The notes under the pieces were generated by a model. The model did no database searches. It had not been told where the DNA came from and saw only the letters and a list, made by a program, of their open reading frames with translations. Below are positions 40,152 to 47,932 of a stretch of 64,000 nt of DNA, piece after piece (position 1 is the stretch's first letter; the number at the start of each line of letters is the position of its first letter). This DNA is from CAVVUC01 sp963751395. Its GTDB lineage: Bacteria > Verrucomicrobiota > Verrucomicrobiia > Chthoniobacterales > Chthoniobacteraceae. The position numbers and the translations under genes are program-made. The stretch is from assembly GCA_963751395.1 (NCBI GenBank), contig CAVVUC010000001.1, positions 1,674,001-1,738,000 on the forward strand. Reading direction: 5' to 3'.

Positions 40152-41249
40152 ATGTTGCGCTTCATCAATCTTGACACCCGGCAGGTGCAGGCGTTGTCCA
40201 ATGTTGCCCAGGCCATCGACAACTTGCCGGCCACACGCGGCGACAACCCTGTTTATGACTTCCGCTTCGTGCAGGACAACGCGGCGGTGGAGATCGATCC
40301 CACGACACCCGCCACGTTCAAGTTCGGCGCGAAACTGGCCGGCGACTATGCCGGGCCTTATCTCATTTACACCGATGCGGTGACCAAGACGGGCGGCAGC
40401 CGGTTCACCGACGCGGTGACAACTTTCGGCAGCGCCACGCTCACCAGCGCCACGGCGGGGTTCATGGCTTCGGACGCGGGCCTTGCCATCACCGGCCCGG
40501 GCATCCCGGCGGGGGCCACGATTCTCTCGGTGCAGAGTTCCACGAGCATCACCCTTTCGACCAATGCCACCGTCACTGCAAGCGGTGTCGCCATCGCCAT
40601 TGCAGGGCGCGCGGCCACCTACTCCTTTTCCCCGTCGATCAACTCCCTGGCGCTCAACGATGCGCTGGTGAACGGCGCGATCTACGGCACTTATCCCGTC
40701 AACGAGGCGGCAAGGCTCGCGCTGGTGGTGCCGTCCGGAACGATTGTCCGCCAGGGTGTGGAAGGGGGGCCGCAAAGCTACTGGCTCAAGACGGCCACAA
40801 GCTGGTCGGACGACGTGCCGATGCGGGCCGAGCTTGCCCTAGACGGCGAGCTGGAATGGACGGTTGCTGGAAAGATCACCAGCACGCGCCGGTTCGTGTT
40901 TCAGGTTTCCAACGATGTGAACAGAGGCAGTGAAGGCATGCCGATGGAGTTTGTCGGCGGATTCTACGACGCCGGAACCAATCTCGCGCTGGCCCACGGC
41001 AATGGCGCTTTCCAGAAAGCCACCACAGCGGGCGGGGCGCTGACAGTCAGCGGCGGGATCTTTGGAAGCAGGCTGGAGCTATGGCTCACAGCCACGCCTG
41101 GTGCGGATCGGACGCTGGACATCAGCGGCCTGCAAAGGCCGTGGGACTACGCGGACACAAAGACTCTGATGAACGGGAAACGCCACATCCTGGTGATGAG
41201 GAAAGACGCGGACACCTGGATGCTGACGACATTTGTCGGGCCTTACTGA
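40152..41249 (+). CDS. Phage tail fibre/virion-like protein
   Basis: 365 residues (MLRFINLDTRQVQALSNVAQ). An N-terminal part that may fix it to the virion is followed by beta-structured Ala/Thr/Gly-rich sequence with the motif ITGPGIPAGATILSVQSSTS, common in phage fibre and neck-spike proteins, and a C-terminal part with a repeated GxFxxxLELWLTATPG character. Start of the plus-strand late module. Confidence 0.65.
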   Translation: MLRFINLDTRQVQALSNVAQAIDNLPATRGDNPVYDFRFVQDNAAVEIDPTTPATFKFGAKLAGDYAGPYLIYTDAVTKTGGSRFTDAVTTFGSATLTSATAGFMASDAGLAITGPGIPAGATILSVQSSTSITLSTNATVTASGVAIAIAGRAATYSFSPSINSLALNDALVNGAIYGTYPVNEAARLALVVPSGTIVRQGVEGGPQSYWLKTATSWSDDVPMRAELALDGELEWTVAGKITSTRRFVFQVSNDVNRGSEGMPMEFVGGFYDAGTNLALAHGNGAFQKATTAGGALTVSGGIFGSRLELWLTATPGADRTLDISGLQRPWDYADTKTLMNGKRHILVMRKDADTWMLTTFVGPY

Positions 41250-41250
41250 G

Positions 41251-42171
41251 ATGACCTGGTATTGGACAGGCTTGGTTAGTAGCGAGTGGGAAAACCCCGC
41301 CAACTGGAATAGTGAGTTTGGAGGCGGTGGTTCCAACCCTGACGGCGCTCCCTGGACTTCGCCGGAATGGGGGTTTGGCTACCTCGCGGAGGATTCTCTG
41401 GCAGACGCAGAAAGCACTTATAGTTATCCGGTTATTGGCGGCGGAACATTCATCATGGGAGAGGGTGAGTGTTCCATGAATTACATCACCAACTATGGCT
41501 CCATCGGCATCCCGGAGGGGATTGGTTCCCAGTGGTTTTCCGGGCTAAACTTCAACAACCAGGGGAATATCTACAGGGGGCAGTTCACTGGCGCATACTT
41601 CACCAACAACGGAACCGTTTGGAACCCGAACCCGGGCTGTCCAAGCGTCTTTCCGGATGGTGCCGTTAATAACGGCTCCATTTACGGAGGAAACTGGGGT
41701 GCGTTGCAGAACTACGGGAATATCTACGCGGGAAATTTTGCAACCGGGACAGTCAACTCAGGGAGTGTCCTTGATGGAGAGTTCGCGGGATTACTTTACA
41801 ACCAGTCGTTCTTTTACAATGGCAACTGCGAAGAGGTAAGTAACACGGCCAACTTTTGGGGCGGCACGGCAAACACCATCACCAACAACGTCACGATCAT
41901 AGCAGGGGTTTTCAAGAACGTCATTGAGGACGGATACATGGGGCAGGCAGCGGGATTCATCGTTACCGAGAGTTATACTTACTGGGGCGGCGAAATGCTT
42001 GGCTGTTTCTATCTTCCGGTGGGATCAACGATTTCGCTCAATGGAAAAACATTCGACGGGGCATTTACGGAGGCTCCGGGCGGAACAGGCAGTTACCCTG
42101 GTCAGTTCATGCCGCTTATCACTCCCGCTGGCGGCTCCACATTTGATGTGTTGGGCGCTGGATTTACCTAA
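41251..42171 (+). CDS. Repetitive tail-fibre-like protein
   Basis: 306 residues (MTWYWTGLVSSEWENPANWN). The WTGxxSxxWxNPANW opening is seen in surface and fibre proteins. The middle is a series of short Asn/Gly-rich beta repeats (NNQGNIYRGQFTGAYF, NNGSIYGGNWGALQN, NSGSVLDGEFAGLL) predicting a beta-helix shaft. One base after the previous stop. Confidence 0.65.
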   Translation: MTWYWTGLVSSEWENPANWNSEFGGGGSNPDGAPWTSPEWGFGYLAEDSLADAESTYSYPVIGGGTFIMGEGECSMNYITNYGSIGIPEGIGSQWFSGLNFNNQGNIYRGQFTGAYFTNNGTVWNPNPGCPSVFPDGAVNNGSIYGGNWGALQNYGNIYAGNFATGTVNSGSVLDGEFAGLLYNQSFFYNGNCEEVSNTANFWGGTANTITNNVTIIAGVFKNVIEDGYMGQAAGFIVTESYTYWGGEMLGCFYLPVGSTISLNGKTFDGAFTEAPGGTGSYPGQFMPLITPAGGSTFDVLGAGFT

Positions 42172-42182
42172 CCCGAAAACTT

Positions 42183-42680
42183 ATGGCCACAATCATTGCA
42201 CCACAAACAATCACGCCGGCACCATGCTCCAAGTTTTGGATTACCTCACTCAACATTGTTGAGATGGGGGCAACCCGAAGGCTCGATGCTTTTCTCAAGC
42301 TTTGGGACGGAACCGCAACTCTGTTGTTTTCGGGCGCGAAAGAGGTTCACATCGCGAATGTGGCTGGTCGTGCTGTCACGGATTCAACTTTCGCGGCGAT
42401 TGTCAGCGCACTGGATGCGGAAGTTGTAAGGCAGGCAATCGCGGCGAACTGTGTTGCCGCGGAGGACGCGGCGGAGCCACAAATTATCAGTGTCACCGGC
42501 AGCGACCCGGCCCAGCCGGTAAGGGCAACCGTTGTTTTCAAGACGCAACCCGGCAAACACTTCAAGCCGTTGATTATTCAGGACGTTTTTGCCAAAGCAG
42601 CGACGGACATGCAGTTTGCCGGCGTCCTTATGGGAATGATTGCGGAAACCGGCCGTCAGGCGCAACTCACCGTCACCTAA
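42183..42680 (+). CDS. Hypothetical virion-associated protein
   Basis: 165 residues (MATIIAPQTITPAPCSKFWI). No recognised domain; soluble, Ala-rich, with VVFKTQPGKHFKPLIIQD. Placed between fibre-like genes and the lysis module. Confidence 0.6.
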   Translation: MATIIAPQTITPAPCSKFWITSLNIVEMGATRRLDAFLKLWDGTATLLFSGAKEVHIANVAGRAVTDSTFAAIVSALDAEVVRQAIAANCVAAEDAAEPQIISVTGSDPAQPVRATVVFKTQPGKHFKPLIIQDVFAKAATDMQFAGVLMGMIAETGRQAQLTVT

Positions 42681-43046
42681 ATGGACGCGCACTCATCCAT
42701 TTCAACACAAGACCTGATGCTGCTCGGCGCGATCGTCGGCGGCATCATCGGCGGCTGCCAGGCGCTCATCGCGCTGGGCGACCGGCTGTGGAAGAAACCG
42801 GAATCCACCGAGCAAAAGGCCGCGAACAGGCAGTCGCTCGAATGTCAGTTTCAGCACAAGGAAATCAGCTCCGTGCTGATCCAGCACACCGAGGCGCTCA
42901 AGGAAATGGTGCATCAGCAAACCTCGCTGGTCGCCGCGCTGCACAGCACGGTCGAGGACGCGAAACTGCGGCACCAGATCATCCTCGGCAAACTGGAGAT
43001 GATCCAGGAGTCGGTGAAGCGATACAAGGAGAGGGCGGTGACATGA
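42681..43046 (+). CDS. Small protein with N-terminal membrane segment and coiled coil
   Basis: 121 residues. LMLLGAIVGGIIGGCQALIA is a transmembrane helix, followed by a charged region and a coiled coil (LKEMVHQQTSLVAALHSTVE). Directly abuts the previous stop. Probably a lysis-module accessory (holin- or i-spanin-like), as in many phages; not certain. Confidence 0.55.
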   Translation: MDAHSSISTQDLMLLGAIVGGIIGGCQALIALGDRLWKKPESTEQKAANRQSLECQFQHKEISSVLIQHTEALKEMVHQQTSLVAALHSTVEDAKLRHQIILGKLEMIQESVKRYKERAVT

Positions 43047-43633
43047 AAGGATGGCTGCCTGTTTTGTCCCTTTGCGTTGTCCTGTGCTCGTGCGTGACGA
43101 AACAGTTCCCGCCGCATCCCCTGCCTCCTCCTTTGCCGGTCAACACCGAGTCGATCCAGGAGCACGTTCAATCATCCTCGCGTCACGTCGAGCAGGCAAC
43201 CACCCGCGTCGAGGTTGTCACCAGGACGATCAAGGAGTTGATCCCGGTTGTGGATGCCGAAACGGCGAAAGCGCTTGAGTCGGTGCAGGCCGAACTGTTC
43301 CGCGTGAGCGTGGAACTTCGCGATGCCAAAGACCAGGCGGCGAAGGCCGGGGAAGCCGTGTTCGCTGCGAACACCTCGATTGGTGAACTGCGGGTCTGGG
43401 GCGAGGCGCGGCAGCAGGCGGAGATTTCCAATGGGGAAGGCTGGCGGAAATGCGCCTCCGAACTCGACAAGGAGAAACTCGAAGGGCTGAAACGGCAACG
43501 GCATCTTCTCAAGCTCCAGAGCCTCATCGGGTTGATGGCCGGCGTCACCTTCGCCATCGTCGGCCTCAAGTTCTGCGGCCCCTACGGGCTCGTTGCAGGG
43601 CCGGTGGCGTGGCTGGCCGCTTACTTCCTATGA
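43043..43633 (+). CDS. Lipoprotein with coiled coil, spanin-like candidate
   Basis: 196 residues. Signal peptide with lipobox (VLSLCVVLCSC), a Pro-rich linker (QFPPHPLPPPLP), a long coiled coil, and a C-terminal hydrophobic stretch (LIGLMAGVTFAIVGLKF). ATGA overlap with the gene before. A lipid-anchored coiled coil between holin-like and endolysin genes fits a spanin role, but the C-terminal membrane segment is atypical. Confidence 0.6.
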   Translation: MKGWLPVLSLCVVLCSCVTKQFPPHPLPPPLPVNTESIQEHVQSSSRHVEQATTRVEVVTRTIKELIPVVDAETAKALESVQAELFRVSVELRDAKDQAAKAGEAVFAANTSIGELRVWGEARQQAEISNGEGWRKCASELDKEKLEGLKRQRHLLKLQSLIGLMAGVTFAIVGLKFCGPYGLVAGPVAWLAAYFL

Positions 43634-43746
43634 AAGCCTGGCAAGTCGCTCTCCTTTCCGCCGCCGTGACAATTTTCGTCATCGTGCTCCTCATTCTGGG
43701 GACGATGGCATTCATCAAACACCAGACCACAGGACTCTATTTTTGA
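43630..43746 (+). CDS. 38-residue membrane peptide
   Basis: MKAWQVALLSAAVTIFVIVL then LILGTMAFIKHQ...: a single transmembrane helix. Start overlaps the preceding stop, and its stop overlaps the next start. Consistent with a holin or antiholin in the lysis cassette. Confidence 0.6.
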   Translation: MKAWQVALLSAAVTIFVIVLLILGTMAFIKHQTTGLYF

Positions 43747-44057
43747 TGAAACAGCGCTTTCCCTGGACACGATTGATTCTGTGCCTGATCGGGCAGGCGG
43801 TGCTTTACGGCACGTTCTGCGACGCGATGCGGCACATCTACGCGTTGCCGGCTGAGAAGCTGACGGTGTTCTGCACGATCACCGTGAACTACTTCTACGC
43901 GACGAGCGTGCTGGTGGTGTTCGCGGTTGCGGGAAAAATGGTTTGGGACTGGAAGCAGACCACCGCCACCGAGCTGGTCAACAAGGCGGAAACGCTGTTC
44001 GAGATCCCCGCGAAGTTCTCAACGGAGGAATTGAAACAACGCTATGCGGATCGGTGA
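43746..44057 (+). CDS. Holin-like membrane protein
   Basis: 103 residues with two or three hydrophobic segments (LILCLIGQAVLYGTFC, VFCTITVNYFYATSVLVVF AVAG) and a charged cytoplasmic tail. Immediately upstream of, and overlapping, the endolysin gene, so a holin is the natural reading. Confidence 0.65.
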   Translation: MKQRFPWTRLILCLIGQAVLYGTFCDAMRHIYALPAEKLTVFCTITVNYFYATSVLVVFAVAGKMVWDWKQTTATELVNKAETLFEIPAKFSTEELKQRYADR

Positions 44058-44640
44058 AAAGGCGGAGAAGCTGATCGAAGAATGTGAGGGGTGGGACAAC
44101 CCGTGGGTGTGGCCCCAGGGCGCGTCCGGCATCACCATCGGCATCGGCTACGACCTTGGCTACGAGCCGTTCGAGAAGGACTGGAAGGGGAACCTGTCGC
44201 CGGCGGTTTTTGAGGAGTTGCTCCCCGCGGTCGGGAAGCGCGGCCAGTCCGCCTCCGTGATCGCCAAAAAGTTTCAGGGCATTCGCATCCCGCGCGAGGC
44301 GGCGCAAAAGGTGTTCCGCACCATCACGATTCCGCGCTACGAGGCGCAGACGATGGCGGTCTTTCCCGGCTCGGAAAAGCTGCCGCCCGACGCGTTCGGT
44401 TCGCTCGTGAGCGTGGTGTTCAACCGGGGGCCGCTGCTGGATCAATCCGATCGGCGGCGGGAAATGGTGGAACTGCACAGGCTGTTCGCGACCGGCGCGC
44501 CCGGCCTCGATGCCGTGGCGAAGCGGGTCGAGAGCATGGCGCGCCTGTGGGCCGACAACAAATCGAGCGACGGCGACCTGCACGACCGGAGGCTCAAGGA
44601 GGCGGCGCTGATCCGCTCCTGCATCCCGCATCTGCGCTGA
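44044..44640 (+). CDS. Endolysin, lysozyme/pesticin-like
   Basis: 198 residues (MRIGEKAEKLIEECEGW). Muramidase-type active-site layout: Glu in ECEGW, then GASGITIGIGYDLGYEP with the Thr/Asp positions of phage lysozymes. The C-terminal part (AFGSLVSVVFNRGPLL, RRREMVELHRL) completes the fold. No signal peptide, so release depends on the holin. Overlaps the holin-like gene by 14 bases. Confidence 0.8.
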   Translation: MRIGEKAEKLIEECEGWDNPWVWPQGASGITIGIGYDLGYEPFEKDWKGNLSPAVFEELLPAVGKRGQSASVIAKKFQGIRIPREAAQKVFRTITIPRYEAQTMAVFPGSEKLPPDAFGSLVSVVFNRGPLLDQSDRRREMVELHRLFATGAPGLDAVAKRVESMARLWADNKSSDGDLHDRRLKEAALIRSCIPHLR

Positions 44641-44771
44641 TGGAGCACGTCGAAATCCTCATGAACATGCTGCGGCTGCTCTCGCATGATGCGAAGCGAA
44701 TCGTGTATCGGCGTTTGCGTGAGATGATCCTGAAGGAGTGCGCCGAGCGCAACATCCCGCCCGAGGTATGA
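44640..44771 (+). CDS. 43-residue hypothetical protein
   Basis: MEHVEILMNMLRLLSHDAKR..., helical and basic. Start overlaps the endolysin stop (TGATG). Could be a lysis regulator; unassigned. Confidence 0.5.
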   Translation: MEHVEILMNMLRLLSHDAKRIVYRRLREMILKECAERNIPPEV

Positions 44772-44797
44772 TCCCCGCATTGCAAGTCGCTGAAGCC

Positions 44798-45826
44798 TTA
44801 AATACCCTTCTCAATGTCATCATCCTGCGCCGCCAGATGTCCGTAATGGTCTTGAAACACGTCGAACCCGTCCCCCGTCCAGACCGCTCCCTTGTAAGGA
44901 GACACACCCGCGATCATCTTGTTGGAACCGAAGCTCCGCCGCATGTCGTGAAAGGTGCAGTGCAACCCAAGCTTCCGAACCTGGGCCGCGAAAGGCTTGC
45001 GCAGATCCACGCGCCAGAGATGCCGCCCGTGCTTTTTCTCCGGGCGCAGAATAAACGCCCCGGGGTCATGTGCCTTCGGCAGAGTCCGCCTCAGGAACTC
45101 TTCAAACTCGCGGGTAAGCGGCACCACGCGCCGGTCCTTGTCCTTGGGCGTGAACGTCGGCGTCGGCTCGATTGTCAGGCAGCCGCGCCGTGTGCCCGAC
45201 CCGAAAGATACCCAACCCCAGCGTACCTCCACGATTTCCCCGTAGCGCATCCCGGCGTGAAATCCGGCGTAAAATACGAACAGCAACTCGTCATCCTTGG
45301 TTGCCGCGATCAGCCGTCGCACCTCTGCCGACGGCACGAAGTTTTTTCGCACCGAACGCGCGAGCTTCGGCAGCTCGATCTTTGCAGCCGGATTGTCATG
45401 CACTTTGTTGCGCTTCTGCAAATGGGAGAAGAACGCCCGCAGGTGGAACACATAACTTTGCACCGTGGCCGGCTTCACCTCGCGGGCGCGCAGTTCATCC
45501 ATCCATCGTTCCACCATTTTCTGAGTCACATCCGAGAGTCGCCGCACCTCGAAATCGCGCGCGAACTTTCGCAGCACCTTGCGCCGCGAGGGGGCGAACG
45601 ATTTGCTCAGGCTTCCTGCCCGCAGCGCCTCCTGTAAATAGCGCTCCAGCTCCGTGCCGAACTCATCGGAAACTTCCAGCGGGGCGCGCTGCAGAAGTTC
45701 CATTGCCTTCAACGCCGCCACATTCTCGAACGGCGTGTTGAGCGGAACGCGGTGTTGTTTGCCGTTGACCGAGAAGCGCAGCCACCATAGTTTTCCGCGC
45801 AAATACATGCCTTTGATCGTTGTCAT
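44798..45826 (-). CDS. Tyrosine recombinase (integrase)
   Basis: 342 residues from ATG 45826 (MTTIKGMYLRGKLWWLRF). Arm/core-binding region, then the catalytic domain with Arg in HAGMRYGEIVEVRW, HxxR in FHDMRRSFGS, and a C-terminal WTGDGFDVFQDHYGHL in which the Tyr of DHYGHL matches the nucleophile of the 'ekHYaHL' type. All catalytic residues seem present. It is convergent with the lysis genes and its start faces tRNA-Val 134 bases away. Three TGTGCTAAA repeats lie between them. Confidence 0.9.
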   Translation of the reverse strand: MTTIKGMYLRGKLWWLRFSVNGKQHRVPLNTPFENVAALKAMELLQRAPLEVSDEFGTELERYLQEALRAGSLSKSFAPSRRKVLRKFARDFEVRRLSDVTQKMVERWMDELRAREVKPATVQSYVFHLRAFFSHLQKRNKVHDNPAAKIELPKLARSVRKNFVPSAEVRRLIAATKDDELLFVFYAGFHAGMRYGEIVEVRWGWVSFGSGTRRGCLTIEPTPTFTPKDKDRRVVPLTREFEEFLRRTLPKAHDPGAFILRPEKKHGRHLWRVDLRKPFAAQVRKLGLHCTFHDMRRSFGSNKMIAGVSPYKGAVWTGDGFDVFQDHYGHLAAQDDDIEKGI

Positions 45827-45874
45827 AGAACACAAGTTGGTTTGGTTGTCCGCCGTCATCACGGCGGCTGGCAC

Positions 45875-45916
45875 TGTGCTAAAACACTGTGCTAAACAAG
45901 CCCAATTTGTGCTAAA
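45875..45916. promoter_or_regulatory. TGTGCTAAA direct repeats
   Basis: Exact copies at 45875-45883, 45888-45896 and 45908-45916 between the integrase start and the tRNA gene. Candidates for integrase arm-binding sites or for autoregulation of the integrase promoter. Confidence 0.6.
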
Positions 45917-45959
45917 TTGCTGGCGTATGCAAGTTCATAAGGGTCTATTTTACAGAGAC

Positions 45960-46031
45960 GCAGGATTAGCTCAGTGGTAGAGCGGTTGCTTTACACGCAA
46001 TTGGTCGGGGGTTCGAGTCCCTCATCCTGCA
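45960..46031 (+). tRNA. tRNA-Val (TAC)
   Basis: Cloverleaf fits: acceptor GCAGGAT/ATCCTGC, D-arm GCTCAGTGGTAGAGC, anticodon stem TTGC/GCAA with loop TTTACAC (anticodon TAC), T-arm GGGGG-TTCGAGT-CCCTC, discriminator A. CCA is not encoded. Borders the integrase and is the probable integration landmark of the island. Confidence 0.93.
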
Positions 46032-46054
46032 TATCGCCGGAGGCCGATAAGGTT

Positions 46055-46426
46055 TCAGTTCGTTTTCGTCTGGCTGCTCTTTGACGGGGCGGGGGACTGC
46101 GAGGGCGACGATGCTGGATTCGGGCTGTGTTCTTTCCGCTCGATGGCCTGTTCGAGCTTCTCCAAATCCCTGCGAAGGTTGGCGCGCGTGCGTGGAGTGA
46201 TGGTGCCGGTTCTGCGCACCTGCTCCTCGGTTTTCTTGATGTGGTCCAGTTCGCGGTTCAGTGAGTTGCCTTCGGTTTGGGTGAGCTTGCCTGATTTCAA
46301 GCCGGAGTCGATGCGTGCCTGCAACGCCTCGATGCGCGAGTCGATGTGCGGCGCGTCCGTCGGCGCGGCAATGACGGCGGTGGCAATTGCGAAGACTGTG
46401 AGGGCGAAGATGGTGAATGGTTTCAT
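46055..46426 (-). CDS. Exported hypothetical protein
   Basis: 123 residues. Signal peptide (MKPFTIFALTVFAIATAVIA), then a helical region of heptad-like repeats (RIEALQARIDSGLKSGKLTQ, NSLNRELDHIKKTEEQVRR) and a Ser/Pro-rich tail. Resembles small periplasmic helical proteins; role unknown. First chromosomal gene right of the tRNA. Confidence 0.75.
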   Translation of the reverse strand: MKPFTIFALTVFAIATAVIAAPTDAPHIDSRIEALQARIDSGLKSGKLTQTEGNSLNRELDHIKKTEEQVRRTGTITPRTRANLRRDLEKLEQAIERKEHSPNPASSPSQSPAPSKSSQTKTN

Positions 46427-46507
46427 GATGCGTTCAACCCCGCTGTTCGAGATGGGTTTCCAACAGTTTTCGTGAGGAGCTTCGCGGCTCTCTGCATCGG
46501 GCCGGCC

Positions 46508-47851
46508 TCAGCGCGCGAGTTCACTCAGGCTGGCGGCTTCAGGCTTGAGGAAGACAAAATCGGAAATCCGCACCGGCCCGCCGCTTTTCATCGACTGGTT
46601 GGCGGCGATCCCGATGGCGATGGAAGCCGCGCCCTGTTCGCAGCCAGCCCTGCGCCCTAGCGTTTCGGCAGGCGGGTTCGGCGCGAACAACTGCTCCACC
46701 AGCTTCAAGTCCCCGCCGCCGTGAGGACCTGGTTGAAACGGGATTTCCACGTCGTAGGCGTTGGAGAAATGGGGATGCACACGCAGCATCTCGAACGCAT
46801 TCGACTCGCCTTCCGAGGCGGCGTCATCAGGGTTGCTTTTTGCGACATTCAGATGAGACGCGCCGTAGCCGGCATATTCGAGCCTTCCGCGATCGCCGTT
46901 GAATATGACGCGGTAACCTTCCGTGGGGCAGAACGCATTCAGCGAGTAATTCAGAACGATGCCGCTCCGATACTTCACGAGCACCGACATCGTGTCTTCG
47001 ATGCTGATCGCAGGGCTGAAGACGTTCCGGTTGCGGATGTAACCGGTCTCGGCCTCTGCCGCGAGGTAGAGCTCGCGAAGCTGCGGCGAGTCGAGTTCCA
47101 GCGCGAAAGGGTCACCCTTGTGATCGGCACCGGTGTAGCGCGGGTACTGCGTGAGGGCCTCGTCGCCTCGGGCCACGGCATTTTCTTTCCCGTAAAAAAC
47201 GAGGCCGCCCCACGCGAAGACCTCGGCCGGGATCGCGTCGAGCCACCAGTTGACGAGATCGAAATGATGCGTGGCCTTGTGTACGAGCAAACCGCCGGAG
47301 TTCTCCTTCTGCGCGTGCCATCGCCGGAAATAATCGGCTCCGTGGCTGGTATCGAGGGCATATTCCATCGTGACGCTCTTCACCGCGCCGATGGCACCTT
47401 CGCTCAGCAACCGCTTGATCTGTGTCGGCGCAGCCTGCCAGCGGTAGTTGAAACAGACCGTGATCCGGCGATCGGAGCGGGCGGCGGCGTCCATGATGGC
47501 GCGGCATTTTTCCGCGTCGATCGTCATCGGCTTCTCGGTGATCGCGTCGCAGCCGCTGGCGAGTGCGGCAAGAATGTATTCGTGATGAGTGGAATCCGGC
47601 CCGCTGGTGACGATCACGGCGTCGGGCCGGTGCTGGTAGAGCATCGCTTGTAAGTCTGGCGGCTTGCAGGTCGGCACGCGCGGGTGGTTCCACTCGTCGC
47701 ACAGGCGCCGGTTGTAGTAGTCGAGGCGCACCTGGCTGATGTCGCAAAGGCCGCAAAGACGATTGTTGTCGCGGTATTTCGCGATCGCCTCGATGAACAT
47801 CTCGGCGCGGCCACCGGTGCCGACGAGCACAAATTTTTTGGGTTCTTGCAT
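46508..47851 (-). CDS. Gfo/Idh/MocA-family oxidoreductase
   Basis: 447 residues. Rossmann NAD(P) site (FVLVGTGGRAEMFIEAI), the EKPMTID motif of the family, and a long C-terminal substrate domain (GGLLVHKATHHFDLVNWW). Enzymes of this family oxidise or reduce sugars and sugar derivatives. It is the last gene of the polysaccharide cluster, and has no signal peptide, so it likely acts on imported sugar in the cytoplasm. Confidence 0.92.
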   Translation of the reverse strand: MQEPKKFVLVGTGGRAEMFIEAIAKYRDNNRLCGLCDISQVRLDYYNRRLCDEWNHPRVPTCKPPDLQAMLYQHRPDAVIVTSGPDSTHHEYILAALASGCDAITEKPMTIDAEKCRAIMDAAARSDRRITVCFNYRWQAAPTQIKRLLSEGAIGAVKSVTMEYALDTSHGADYFRRWHAQKENSGGLLVHKATHHFDLVNWWLDAIPAEVFAWGGLVFYGKENAVARGDEALTQYPRYTGADHKGDPFALELDSPQLRELYLAAEAETGYIRNRNVFSPAISIEDTMSVLVKYRSGIVLNYSLNAFCPTEGYRVIFNGDRGRLEYAGYGASHLNVAKSNPDDAASEGESNAFEMLRVHPHFSNAYDVEIPFQPGPHGGGDLKLVEQLFAPNPPAETLGRRAGCEQGAASIAIGIAANQSMKSGGPVRISDFVFLKPEAASLSELAR

Positions 47852-47932
47852 GAAGGAATTGCGGACGATTCTAGGCGTGGGGCCCTGCCGCGCAATCGTT
47901 TGTTTTCCTGCGGATGGCGGAAACCCGGCACG

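Noticed and set aside
44798..45826. Integrase lacking its catalytic tyrosine
   Set aside because: At first no Tyr follows the last GH motif, but aligning WTGDGFDVFQDHYGHL with the 'HYaHL' class puts the nucleophile at the Tyr of DHYGHL.
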